This document shows, piece by piece, positions 32,691 to 41,795 of a stretch of 64,000 nucleotides of DNA. This DNA is from Granulosicoccus sp045110475 (GTDB taxonomy: Bacteria > Pseudomonadota > Gammaproteobacteria > Granulosicoccales > Granulosicoccaceae), in the NCBI GenBank assembly GCA_045110475.1, contig JBGCGC010000022.1:1-64000 (forward strand), written 5' to 3'. The translations under genes and the position numbers were made by a program. Position 1 is the stretch's first letter. Each line of letters opens with the position of its first letter. The notes beneath the pieces were generated by a model that ran no database searches, was not told where the DNA came from, and saw only the letters and a list, made by a program, of their open reading frames with translations.

Positions 32691-34667
32691 GTGGTGGGAC
32701 TTCAACTTGGTCTGGATACAGGCGGTACCTTCACGGATGCCGTTCTGCTGGATGACGATCTCAAGGTGCGCAACTGTGCCAAATCGCTCACCACGCATCA
32801 CGACCTGATTCAAGGCCTGCGTGGTGCTGTTGAACAGGTTGTGCGTGGACAGCCAGTAGAGCAAATTAACAGGGTTTGTCTCTCCACCACGCTAGCCACC
32901 AACGCGCTTGTTGAAGGTCGTGGACGCAGTGTCGCGTTGGTCCTGATCGGTTTCAGGGAGTCGCAACTGCAGCGGGCAAATCTGTCTGATGCATTGGCAG
33001 GTGACCCAATATTACGGGTGAGTGGAGGTCATCAGGCATCCGGCGCAATGCAGGACATACTCGATGTCAACGCTATCAAGGCGTTCGTTTCGCAAGTGGA
33101 TAGTCGTGTGGATGCCTATGCGGTTTCTGGCGTATTCGCCGTGCGCAACCCCGAGCATGAAGTGCAAACGCAGGCGCTTATTGCCTCACTGAGCGGCAAG
33201 CCAGTCGCCTGCGGGCATCACTTGAGTTCAGGACTTGACGCGCCAAGACGAGCCTTGACGGCTTTACTGAATGCCCGCCTGATACCCATGATCAATGCCT
33301 TGCTGGACGCAGCCAGAGATCTGATGGACGAGACAGGTATCAAGGCACCGCTGATGGTTGTCAAAGGTGATGGGTCGTTGATAAGCGATAGCGTTGCCAG
33401 TCAGTACCCGGTAGAAACCATTCTTAGTGGTCCTGCGGCCAGTGTCGTCGGTGCGCAATATCTCTGCGCTCACGATGATCTGCTGGTATCCGATATGGGC
33501 GGAACAACCACTGACATTGCTCTGATCAGATCAGGACAACCACTACTGAGTGTGGACGGCGCAACCGTTGGAGGATGGCGAACCATGGTTAAGGCTGTTG
33601 ATGTCCGAACCTATGGTCTCGGTGGAGACAGTGCCGTTCAATTCGATCGTGGCCTTCGTCGTCTTTGCATCGGCCCCAATCGGGTCGTTCCGTTAAGTCT
33701 GCTGGTACAGCAGTATCCAGACTGTCTGGCAGAGCTGGAAGCGCAGCTAACTTTGCCCATGAGTACCACTCACAGTGGCCAGTTTGTCCTTCTTCACGCA
33801 GCCAGTCCGACTGATTTGACGAGCCAGCAGCAAGAGCTGTATGAGCAAATCGCCAAAGGACCTGTTGCACTCCAGAGTTTGTTTGCTGCGCAGACGCTTG
33901 AGCGTGCCTTGCACCGCCTGGAGCAGCGAGGGGTCGTCATAAGGGCGGGATTTACACCGACAGATGCCTGCCATATCACTGGCGATCAGACGACCTGGCC
34001 TGCCACTGCGGCCATGCTTGGAGCCAGACTGCTAATGCGCTATAGCGAAGACAATCTCGGAACCGAGTACGCAAGCGAACAACAATTTGCCAATGAAGTG
34101 CAGACCCGTGTGTCCGAGCTGACCTCCCTGGCTTTGATCGGTGCAATCAGCGCAGTTGCAGGTGCTGCTATAACGACGTCTCAACAGGAACTTATTGAGA
34201 GGAGCTTCCGACGTACCGCTGAGGCTGGGTTTTCTCTGAAACCGCAGCTTCAGGTAACGTTGGTTGGGCTTGGTGCACCTGCTGCCAGTTATTATCAGGG
34301 CAGCGCCAACTTGCTCAATACCGACCTGAATTTGCCAGAGTTTGCGCATGTGGCCAACGCACTTGGCGCTGTGGTGGGCTCCATCCGGCAAGAGCAGCTA
34401 ATCGTGATTAATCCGGCAGGCGGTGAGCGTGTATCTGTCCTGTTTCCTGAGGGACCGGTGGAATACGATTCGCTGGAAGAAGGTGCGCAGGCTGCCATTG
34501 CTCGTGCCTCGGAACTGGCAACCGAAAAAGCACGGCTTGCGGGTGCTCTGTACCCCGCCTTGACGGTCAATCGCGCAGATAACATTGTGAACAATAGTGG
34601 TGAGAACGTGTTTTTTGAGAGTTGTATCTCAGTAACGGCGACAGGACGTCCCGCATCTGCCATTTGA
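32691..34667 (+). CDS. Hydantoinase/oxoprolinase (HyuA) family protein
   Basis: A 658-residue member of the ATP-dependent hydantoinase A/oxoprolinase family. The N-terminal ATP-fold starts LGLDTGGTFTDAVLLDD, and the second phosphate loop is VSDMGGTTTDIALI, followed by DVRTYGLGGDSAVQFDRG. Family members open cyclic amides such as hydantoins, 5-oxoproline or acetophenone-type substrates with a HyuB partner. No HyuB gene is adjacent, so the reaction is unknown. GTG 32691 (or GTG 32694) follows AGGA at 32683; an ATG at 32686 is out of frame. Confidence 0.85.
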   Translation: MVGLQLGLDTGGTFTDAVLLDDDLKVRNCAKSLTTHHDLIQGLRGAVEQVVRGQPVEQINRVCLSTTLATNALVEGRGRSVALVLIGFRESQLQRANLSDALAGDPILRVSGGHQASGAMQDILDVNAIKAFVSQVDSRVDAYAVSGVFAVRNPEHEVQTQALIASLSGKPVACGHHLSSGLDAPRRALTALLNARLIPMINALLDAARDLMDETGIKAPLMVVKGDGSLISDSVASQYPVETILSGPAASVVGAQYLCAHDDLLVSDMGGTTTDIALIRSGQPLLSVDGATVGGWRTMVKAVDVRTYGLGGDSAVQFDRGLRRLCIGPNRVVPLSLLVQQYPDCLAELEAQLTLPMSTTHSGQFVLLHAASPTDLTSQQQELYEQIAKGPVALQSLFAAQTLERALHRLEQRGVVIRAGFTPTDACHITGDQTTWPATAAMLGARLLMRYSEDNLGTEYASEQQFANEVQTRVSELTSLALIGAISAVAGAAITTSQQELIERSFRRTAEAGFSLKPQLQVTLVGLGAPAASYYQGSANLLNTDLNLPEFAHVANALGAVVGSIRQEQLIVINPAGGERVSVLFPEGPVEYDSLEEGAQAAIARASELATEKARLAGALYPALTVNRADNIVNNSGENVFFESCISVTATGRPASAI

Positions 34668-34717
34668 GCTGATTCAAGAAAGCAGTTGTTCCTCCAAGTT
34701 ACTTGTACAGAGTAGCA

Positions 34718-34759
34718 ATAGGCCTATATTCGCGTCTAATCGAGCCGATATAGGCTTAT
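34718..34759. promoter_or_regulatory. Inverted repeat upstream of the DUF3461 gene
   Basis: ATAGGCCTATAT (34718-34729) and ATATAGGCTTAT (34748-34759) are inverted with one mismatch, separated by 18 bases. The first arm itself contains the palindrome ATAGGCCTAT. It lies 33 bases before the start codon and overlaps the likely promoter (TATATT near 34757), so it is a candidate operator or, as RNA, a leader hairpin. Confidence 0.4.
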
Positions 34760-34792
34760 ATATTACTTTTTTTTCACAAATCACCGGAGACA

Positions 34793-35263
34793 ATGATGTC
34801 TGCCTCAATTAACAAAAAAACTGACTTCTTCCCTGCGCTCGAAGAAATGGGCGTTACCCGCGCTCATCAGATTTCAAGCTACACCTTGCGTCACGAAGGT
34901 GCTGACAAAGACGTTCTGAAGATTCGCTACAAGCGTGCAAAAGGTTCACTGTTGCCTGATAGCCGAACCTATAAGTTCGGTCGTTCACTAAAGACGGTGA
35001 TCGCTGATGGCGGGACTTCACGTATGGAGCATACTTACGAGATATCCCCGTTTCTTTTAAAAGCCGTAGCAGAGCTGGATTCACTGGTGACGTCAAACCA
35101 GGAAACAGACAACACGAAAACGTCGCGAATTGGTAAAGAACGTGTGGCAGAACTGCTTAAGGAATTTGATGAGCTGGAGTCACTGGCCAACAGCCAGACG
35201 CCGGATACCGCAGCAGTCGCAGCACGTTTTTCCAGATTGAAAGCCCAGATTGCTGCGCTTTAA
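34793..35263 (+). CDS. DUF3461 family protein
   Basis: A 156-residue soluble protein. The first 100 residues (FPALEEMGVTRAHQISSYTLR, DVLKIRYKRAKGSLLPDSRTYKFGRS) match the conserved proteobacterial DUF3461 family as I remember it. The rest is a helical tail. The function is unknown in all members. CGGAGA (34784-34789) precedes two consecutive ATG codons, so the start may be 34793 or 34796. It is a single-gene unit with an upstream inverted repeat and a downstream terminator-like hairpin. Confidence 0.7.
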   Translation: MMSASINKKTDFFPALEEMGVTRAHQISSYTLRHEGADKDVLKIRYKRAKGSLLPDSRTYKFGRSLKTVIADGGTSRMEHTYEISPFLLKAVAELDSLVTSNQETDNTKTSRIGKERVAELLKEFDELESLANSQTPDTAAVAARFSRLKAQIAAL

Positions 35264-35316
35264 ACAATCTTGAGCCTTCAACCTGCACGGGCCGGGTTTA
35301 TGTTGAAGCAAACAAG

Positions 35317-35345
35317 ATCCCCGCTTTCGCGGGATGATGTTTTTG
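35317..35345 (+). terminator. Terminator-like hairpin after the DUF3461 gene
   Basis: ATCCCCGC-TTTC-GCGGGAT forms a stem of six to seven pairs with one bulged C, followed by GATGTTTTT. It lies 54 bases after the stop at 35263 and before the convergent lpdA gene. A weak intrinsic terminator is likely. Confidence 0.55.
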
Positions 35346-35459
35346 CGACAAACACGGCTCCGAAAGGCTGGCGCTTTGTCAGTGAACACAGGTGTTATCG
35401 TCTGCCGCGCTCACCGTTACAGCTAGACGGCAAGTACGAAGCAAAACAGTCGCCACACG

Positions 35460-37295
35460 CTATCGGGTCTTTTTCGGCACATAGATGTCAGTGACAGTAC
35501 CTTCTGCCACTTCGGCGGCAAAGTTCAGTGTTTCGGAGAGTGTCGGGTGCGGATGCACGGTTAGTGCAAGGTCTTCGATGTCAGCACCCATTTCCAGAGC
35601 AAGCACAGCCTCGGCAACCAGCTCGCCCGCATTCGGACCAACCATTCCCGCGCCCAGAACTTTTTTGGTGTCCGGGTCATACAAGACCTTGGTGAGTCCT
35701 TCATTGCGGCCCATACTCAAAGAGCGGCCACTGGCGGCCCACGGAAAGCTGCCTTTCTCATAGGTCACCCCTTGCTCTTTGGCAGCAGTTTCAGTCAACC
35801 CCATCCATGCCACTTCAGGATCAGTGTAGGCAACTGATGGAATAGTTTTGGCGTCGAAGTAGGATTTTTGTCCCGCAGCAACCTCGGCAGCAACCTTGCC
35901 TTCGTGAGTTGCCTTGTGGGCAAGCATCGGTTGACCCACCACGTCACCGATGGCAAAAATGTGCGCAACATTGGTGCGTTGTTGCGAGTCAACGTGAATG
36001 AAACCGCGTTCATCAACGTCGACCCCTGCGTTCTCTGCGGCGACGGATGCACCATTGGGACTTCGCCCAACGGCGAGCAAGACCCGATCAAAGGTATCAG
36101 ATTCCGGTGCCTTACCTCCTTCAAATTGAACGGTTAGACCATCATCCCCGGCGCTCATACCCGTAACCTTCGAACCCGTGAAAATATTTTCAAATTCGTT
36201 TTTGAGCCGTTTTTCCAATGGTCTGACAAGATCACGATCGCAGCCGGGCATCAGTCCTGCAGACAACTCGACAACGGTGACCTGACTACCCAGACCGGCA
36301 TACACGCAGCCCATTTCCAGACCGATGATGCCGCCGCCGATCACCAGAAGACGCTTTGGAATATCGGCCAGTGCAAGGGCGCCGGTTGAGTCCATCAGGC
36401 GAGGATCATCATAGGGAAAACCGGGAATACGGATGCTTTTGGAACCTGCCGCCACAACGGCGTGCGTAAAGCCTACCACTCGCGGCGTATCGTCCTGATC
36501 GCTTTTGATCTGCAATGCGTGGGGTGACTTGAAGGTGGCAAAGCCATGAGCGACGCTCACTTTACGTTGTTTGGCAAGACTTGCCAGTCCGCCGGTGAGT
36601 TTGCCAATAACCTCTTCCTTGAAACCGCGCAACTTGTTTACGTCTATCTGTGGTTTGCCAAAGCTGACACCGTGCGCTGCCATCTCCTGTGTTTCCTGAA
36701 TGATCGCGGCTGTATGCAACAGCGCTTTGGACGGGATACAACCCACGTTCAGACAGACACCACCCAGATCGGGGTAGCGCTCAACAAGCAATACCTTGAG
36801 CCCCAGGTCGGCAGCGCGAAATGCCGAGGTATACCCACCGGGCCCGGCACCCAGTACCACCAGATCATAGCGCTCGTCCGTGGCTTTGTAGGCAGCATCG
36901 GCATCAGGTGATGTTGCTATCGATTTGTTGCTTGCCGGAGAGCGTTCGTTAGCGGATTTGGCAGCCGCAGGCGCACTGGCAGGCTCGGGTTTGGTCGATG
37001 TTGTTTGTGCTGATTGTGCGTTGCCCGAGTCCGGTTCTTTATCCGTGGCAACCGATGCAACGTCCAGCACCACGATATCACTACCCTCCGAGACGCGATC
37101 TCCTGTCTTTACCAGCAAGGAGGTAATTACTCCCGCTGTGGGCGAGGGGATCTCCATACTGGCCTTGTCGCTTTCGACGGTGACCAGGGACATTTCGACA
37201 TCCACCGTGTCGCCAACGGCTACCAGGACTTCGATGATCTCGACATCATCAACATCACCGATGTCCGGAATCTTGATGGTTTGCAGTTCACTCAT
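35460..37295 (-). CDS. lpdA: Dihydrolipoyl dehydrogenase (E3) with N-terminal lipoyl domain
   Basis: A 611-residue fusion. The lipoyl domain (about 1-80) holds VESDKASMEIPSP with the lipoylated Lys. An Ala/Pro/Ser-rich linker leads to the FAD enzyme (about 140-611): VLGAGPGGYTSAFRAADLG, the redox disulfide in CLNVGCIPSKALL, the NAD-site IGGGIIGLEMG, and the C-terminal HPHPTLSE with the catalytic His. It reoxidises lipoamide in the pyruvate dehydrogenase complex. It is the third gene of aceE-aceF-lpdA, 45 bases after aceF. Lipoyl-bearing E3 occurs for instance in Neisseria. Confidence 0.95.
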   Translation of the reverse strand: MSELQTIKIPDIGDVDDVEIIEVLVAVGDTVDVEMSLVTVESDKASMEIPSPTAGVITSLLVKTGDRVSEGSDIVVLDVASVATDKEPDSGNAQSAQTTSTKPEPASAPAAAKSANERSPASNKSIATSPDADAAYKATDERYDLVVLGAGPGGYTSAFRAADLGLKVLLVERYPDLGGVCLNVGCIPSKALLHTAAIIQETQEMAAHGVSFGKPQIDVNKLRGFKEEVIGKLTGGLASLAKQRKVSVAHGFATFKSPHALQIKSDQDDTPRVVGFTHAVVAAGSKSIRIPGFPYDDPRLMDSTGALALADIPKRLLVIGGGIIGLEMGCVYAGLGSQVTVVELSAGLMPGCDRDLVRPLEKRLKNEFENIFTGSKVTGMSAGDDGLTVQFEGGKAPESDTFDRVLLAVGRSPNGASVAAENAGVDVDERGFIHVDSQQRTNVAHIFAIGDVVGQPMLAHKATHEGKVAAEVAAGQKSYFDAKTIPSVAYTDPEVAWMGLTETAAKEQGVTYEKGSFPWAASGRSLSMGRNEGLTKVLYDPDTKKVLGAGMVGPNAGELVAEAVLALEMGADIEDLALTVHPHPTLSETLNFAAEVAEGTVTDIYVPKKTR

Positions 37296-37340
37296 GAGAC
37301 GTTTTTGCTGATCAGGTTATCGGTTGTAAGTACGTTATTG

Positions 37341-38735
37341 CTAAAGCGTCAAGCGCCGAATGTCGCTGATCTGCTTGACGTAGTAGGCCATGAAGCGGGC
37401 TGCGTCAGCGCCGTCGATAACCCGATGATCATAGGTAAGATCCAGTGGGCACATCAGGCGAGGTATGAATTCCGAACCGTTCCATACCGGCTGCATCGTT
37501 GCGCGCGTAATGCCAAGAATGCCGACCTCCGGTGGATTGACGATCGGTGTAAACTGAGTTCCGCCGATGCCGCCAAGGCTCGAAATGGTCATACTCGCGC
37601 CTTGCATTTCATCGGGTTTGAGTTTCTTGTTTCGTGCTCTTGCGCTGATGTCTGCCATCTCGATAGCGAGCTGGTTGATGCTTTTTTTGTCGACATCGCG
37701 AAACACGGGCACCACAAGGCCGTTAGGTGTGTCAACGGCAATACCGATGTGATAATACTTCTTATAGAACAGAGCTTCGCCATCTGCTGACAGGGAGCTG
37801 TTCATTTTAGGGAAAGCCTTGAGGGTATTTGCCAATGCCTTCATGTGAAAAGCCAGACCTGTAACCTTGGGGTCATCGTCGCGGGCTTCATTCTTGAGTT
37901 GTTTGCGAAACGCTTCCATCTCTGTGATGTCTGCCTGATCGTGATGGGTGACCATCGGCAGATTCAGCCATGCACGATGCAGATTGGCCGCACTGAGCTT
38001 GTTGATACGTCCAAGTTCAACACGTTCGATATCACCAAACTTTGAAAAATCGACCTCCGGAATAGGAGGTATTCCTGCACCACCTGCGGCAGGGCCGCTT
38101 TGTGCAGAGGCATAGGTACTCCCCATGCCTTCCATTGCCTGTTTTATGAAAGCGACGACGTCGTCTTTGATAATGCGTGCTTTGGGCCCCGTACCGCTTA
38201 TGAGAGACAGATCGGCACCGTGCTCGCGAGCATAGCGTCTGACACCGGGACTGGCGTGTGCCTTGCGCATGTTCTCATCACTGATGTGAGCGGTTGGTGA
38301 TGAGCTGGGCGCGGCGGTGGTGATGTTGGCTTGCTCAATACTCTGCTCTTGAGCTGAAGATGCAGATCCAGCACTGTTATCGACCGGTTTTGCGTTGGTC
38401 TCCGGGTTGCCCGGCGTTGACGCTGCGGGTTTTTCTGCTTCAGCGGCGCTATTGTCGTTACTCGCCTGAGTGTCTTCGCTGCCACTGGAAACACTCATCG
38501 TACCGACGATATCTCCGGCGTTAACGGTATCGCCAACCGCAATGGTCAGAGTTTCTATGACACCTGCGCTGGCGGCTGGTACTTCCATGCTGGCCTTGTC
38601 AGATTCCAGTGTCAGCAGTGAATCGTCCAGACCTACCTGATCGCCGGGACCTACGAGCAACTCAATGATTTCGACATTTTCCGAGTCGCCGATGTCAGGG
38701 ATTACGATGTTCATGCTTGTATTATCTGTGCTCAT
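37341..38735 (-). CDS. aceF: Pyruvate dehydrogenase E2, dihydrolipoamide acetyltransferase
   Basis: A 464-residue E2 with a single lipoyl domain (about 5-82; LESDKASMEVP with the lipoylated Lys), a long Ala/Ser/Pro-rich linker, the peripheral E3/E1-binding domain (HASPGVRRYAREHG...GPKARIIKDDV, about 155-195) and the catalytic core ending in the DHRVIDGADAARF motif with the active-site His and Asp. It transfers acetyl groups to CoA and forms the core of the complex. E. coli AceF has three lipoyl domains, so this enzyme is short; the additional lipoyl domain on E3 may compensate. It lies 10 bases after aceE. Confidence 0.95.
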   Translation of the reverse strand: MSTDNTSMNIVIPDIGDSENVEIIELLVGPGDQVGLDDSLLTLESDKASMEVPAASAGVIETLTIAVGDTVNAGDIVGTMSVSSGSEDTQASNDNSAAEAEKPAASTPGNPETNAKPVDNSAGSASSAQEQSIEQANITTAAPSSSPTAHISDENMRKAHASPGVRRYAREHGADLSLISGTGPKARIIKDDVVAFIKQAMEGMGSTYASAQSGPAAGGAGIPPIPEVDFSKFGDIERVELGRINKLSAANLHRAWLNLPMVTHHDQADITEMEAFRKQLKNEARDDDPKVTGLAFHMKALANTLKAFPKMNSSLSADGEALFYKKYYHIGIAVDTPNGLVVPVFRDVDKKSINQLAIEMADISARARNKKLKPDEMQGASMTISSLGGIGGTQFTPIVNPPEVGILGITRATMQPVWNGSEFIPRLMCPLDLTYDHRVIDGADAARFMAYYVKQISDIRRLTL

Positions 38736-38745
38736 CGACTATCCC

Positions 38746-41430
38746 TCAAATCTTTGCCGGATTCGGTTTGTCAGGGTCAATCGCATATTGTTGCACCGCC
38801 TTTGCCACTGTCGGTTTGTCAATCTCACCGTCCATGGACAGCGCATGTAGCGCCGCTACAGTGACATAGCGTCTATCGACCTCAAAGAACTCGCGCAATT
38901 TTTCGCGAGTGTCTGATCGGCCAAACCCATCCGTGCCCAGGGTCGTGAAAGTAGCAGGAACATATTCGCGTACCTGATCAGAATGACATTTCATGTAGTC
39001 GGTTGAACTGACTACCGGCGCATCGTCGTCACCCAGAATTTGCGTTATGTAAGGTACTCGTGGATCGTCATTAGGGTGCAGCATGTTCCAGCGCTCCACT
39101 TCCAGACCATCACGGGCCAATTCATTAAAACTGGTAACGCTATAGATTTCAGCGCCTATGTTCCAGTCGGTTTCGAGCATGGTGGCCGCTTCAATAACCT
39201 CGCGAAGAATGGTGCCACTGCCAAGCAATCTGACCCGCGTTTTAAATTTTTGCGCCTTTTTCTTGTCCCCGTCCGCTATCTCACGGAATTTGTAGATACC
39301 TTTGATGATGCCTTCTTCAGCGCCTTCAGGCATTGGTGGGTGCACATAGTTTTCATTCATTGCGGTGATGTAGAAATACACGCTTTCACGGTTAGTCAGC
39401 ATGCGTGTCATGCCGTTGTGGATAATCACCGCCATCTCGTAACCGAAGCAGGGGTCGTAGCTGATGCAGTTGGGAATTGTGTTGGACAACACCAGTGAGT
39501 GACCGTCCTCATGTTGCAGGCCTTCGCCATTTAATGTTGTTCTGCCGGCTGTTCCACCGATCATAAAGCCACAGGCACGCATGTCACCTGCCAGCCAAGC
39601 CAGATCGCCGATGCGCTGGAAGCCAAACATGCTGTAGTAGATATAGAACGGCAACATGTTTACTCCGTGCGTGGAATAAGAGGTGGCCGCTGCCAGCCAG
39701 CTAGCCATGGCGCCGGCCTCTGTTATGCCTTCTTCGAGGATCTGCCCAGACTTGTCTTCCTTGTAGTACATGATCTGGTCGCGGTCCTGCGGCTCGTACA
39801 ACTGTCCGACGGACGAATAGATACCCAACTGCCGGAACATCCCTTCCATGCCGAACGTGCGTGCTTCGTCGGGCACAATGGGCACTACGTTCTTGCCAAT
39901 CTTCTTGTCGCGGGTAAGGATGGTCAGCAAGCGCACAAATGCCATCGTGGTTGACATCTCGCGATCACCGGAACCCTCCAGCACGGGTTGAAAGGCACTG
40001 ATTTCGGGTACTTCCAGTGGCTCTGCAAATTTTTTCCGCTGTGGCAGGTAGCCACCCAGCGCCTTGCGTCGCTCCTGCATGTACTTGATTTCAGCGCTAT
40101 CTGGGTCAGGCTTTATATACTCGTAGTTTTCCACCTGTTCATCGCTCAGGTTCAGGCCGAACCTGTCGCGCATTTTCAGCAGTGATTCGAGGTCCATTTT
40201 CTTTTGCTGATGGGTGGCATTGGTGCCTTCACCTGATTCGCCCATGCCATACCCCTTGACCGTCTTGACCAGAATAACGGTGGGTTGGCCCTTGTGTTCA
40301 ACAGCCTGTTTGTAAGCTGCATAAAGCTTGTGTGGGTCGTGGCCGCCGCGATTAAGGCGCCAGATGTCCTCATCGGTCAAATTGGCAACCAGTGCCTTGG
40401 TTTCCGGGTGTTTGCCAAAGAAATGCTCGCGCGTGTATGCGCCACCCTTGGCCTTGAAGTTCTGGTATTCACCATCGACAGTTTCCATCATCAGTTGCAT
40501 GAGCTTGCCGGAGGTATCGCGCGCCAGCAGCGGGTCCCAGTAGGAACCCCAGATGACTTTTATGACATTCCAGCCTGCGCCGCGGAAGACGTTTTCCAGC
40601 TCCTGGATGATTTTGCTGTTCCCGCGCACAGGTCCATCGAGACGTTGCAGGTTGCAGTTGATGACGAAGTTGAGATTATCCAGCTTCTCCCGACCCGCCA
40701 GCGATATCGCCCCGAGTGATTCCGGTTCATCCATCTCTCCATCGCCAAGAAAACTCCAGATCTGCCGATTGTCGGTACGCGCAAGGCTACGATCCTGCAG
40801 ATACTTCATGAAGCGCGCCTGATAGATGGAGGTCAGGGATGCCCAACCCATCGATACAGTGGGAAACTGCCAGTATTCTGGCATTAGCCAGGGGTGAGGG
40901 TAGGAGGACAGGCCATTGCCATCAACTTCACGCCTGAAATTATCCATATCCTCTTCAGTCAGCCGGCCTTCCAGATAGGAACGGGCGTAGATCCCTGGGG
41001 CGCAATGGCCCTGAATCATCAGGACATCGCCGCCATGCTCTGGGGTTGGTGCGTGGAAAAAGTGGTTGAACCCGACGTCATACAAGGTAGCTGCAGAAGC
41101 AAAGCTTGCCAGATGGCCGCCCAGACCCGAGTCGTCTCGCTGCGCCCGCAGTACCATGACGGCAGCATTCCAGCGAATCATGGACCTGACACGATGCTCA
41201 AGCTCCTGATCGCCCGGACTCTTGGCTTCCAGGTGCAACGGAATCGTGTTGACATAGGCGGTGCTTGAATCGTAGGGCAGATTGGCTCCGGAGCGTCGTG
41301 CCTTGTCAATCAGCCTTTCAAGTAGGTAGTGCGCCCGCTCCGGGCCCTCTTGTTCAATGACCGCTTCCAGTGCATCCAGCCATTCCAGGGTTTCGATCTC
41401 GTCAGCGTCGAAGTTCGGGTTTGTCGCCAT
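38746..41430 (-). CDS. aceE: Pyruvate dehydrogenase E1, homodimeric
   Basis: An 894-residue AceE-type E1. The thiamine-diphosphate motif starts GDGEMDEPESLGAISLAGRE and ends with the NLQRLDGPVRGN stretch. The catalytic His regions GHCAPGIYARSYLEGRL and EDGHSLVLSNTIP are present. It decarboxylates pyruvate and acetylates the lipoyl groups of AceF. ATG 41430 (MATNPNFDADEIETLEW) is preferred; an ATG seven codons upstream (41451) is possible, and neither has a strong Shine-Dalgarno site. It is the first gene of the operon. Confidence 0.95.
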   Translation of the reverse strand: MATNPNFDADEIETLEWLDALEAVIEQEGPERAHYLLERLIDKARRSGANLPYDSSTAYVNTIPLHLEAKSPGDQELEHRVRSMIRWNAAVMVLRAQRDDSGLGGHLASFASAATLYDVGFNHFFHAPTPEHGGDVLMIQGHCAPGIYARSYLEGRLTEEDMDNFRREVDGNGLSSYPHPWLMPEYWQFPTVSMGWASLTSIYQARFMKYLQDRSLARTDNRQIWSFLGDGEMDEPESLGAISLAGREKLDNLNFVINCNLQRLDGPVRGNSKIIQELENVFRGAGWNVIKVIWGSYWDPLLARDTSGKLMQLMMETVDGEYQNFKAKGGAYTREHFFGKHPETKALVANLTDEDIWRLNRGGHDPHKLYAAYKQAVEHKGQPTVILVKTVKGYGMGESGEGTNATHQQKKMDLESLLKMRDRFGLNLSDEQVENYEYIKPDPDSAEIKYMQERRKALGGYLPQRKKFAEPLEVPEISAFQPVLEGSGDREMSTTMAFVRLLTILTRDKKIGKNVVPIVPDEARTFGMEGMFRQLGIYSSVGQLYEPQDRDQIMYYKEDKSGQILEEGITEAGAMASWLAAATSYSTHGVNMLPFYIYYSMFGFQRIGDLAWLAGDMRACGFMIGGTAGRTTLNGEGLQHEDGHSLVLSNTIPNCISYDPCFGYEMAVIIHNGMTRMLTNRESVYFYITAMNENYVHPPMPEGAEEGIIKGIYKFREIADGDKKKAQKFKTRVRLLGSGTILREVIEAATMLETDWNIGAEIYSVTSFNELARDGLEVERWNMLHPNDDPRVPYITQILGDDDAPVVSSTDYMKCHSDQVREYVPATFTTLGTDGFGRSDTREKLREFFEVDRRYVTVAALHALSMDGEIDKPTVAKAVQQYAIDPDKPNPAKI

Positions 41431-41593
41431 GTTGTTTTTGGTTGTCCCCATTAATACTGAGTATTGATTTGCCGGTATGGTACTCGTTTACGGTGGTTTT
41501 CGGCACTGTTAGCCAAAATTCCAAGTTACTACGTCTGTACTGGCATAAGTGCAATAGCCAGCCGGAAGGGCATAGGTCAAGATTTGTCAGTTT

Positions 41594-41609
41594 CTGCAAT
41601 TAATTGCAG
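41594..41609. promoter_or_regulatory. Perfect 16-bp palindrome, candidate operator
   Basis: CTGCAATTAATTGCAG lies 164 bases upstream of aceE and about 190 bases upstream of the fusion gene. Its perfect symmetry and AT-rich centre suit a dimeric regulator. The regulator is unknown. Confidence 0.4.
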
Positions 41610-41635
41610 GCAACGGGCGAATCGAATATGACCAG

Positions 41636-41679
41636 GACGTTGGTCTTATCTGTAGAAGACGTTGGTCTTATCTGTAGAA
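41636..41679. repeat. 22-base tandem duplication
   Basis: Two identical, directly adjacent 22-base units (41636-41657 and 41658-41679), each beginning GACGTTGGTC and ending CTGTAGAA. Perfect identity suggests a recent slippage or duplication, or paired binding sites one and two helical turns apart. Confidence 0.85.
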
Positions 41680-41795
41680 AATGAGACCTGTTCGTAAGCA
41701 CACCGGTAAATATTTTCGACCCTTCGAAGCGGGGTGTTATAACCTATGCGTAATATCCCTGTTCGTAAGTTCCATTCAAGGAAACCGCTGCCAAC

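Larger units (their letters stand above)
41431..41795. other. Divergent intergenic region between aceE and the OHCU/permease fusion
   Basis: This region must hold promoters for the pyruvate dehydrogenase operon (leftward) and the fusion gene (rightward). It contains a perfect 16-bp palindrome (41594-41609) and a 22-base tandem duplication (41636-41679). No gene and no clear E. coli-type PdhR site were seen. Confidence 0.55.
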
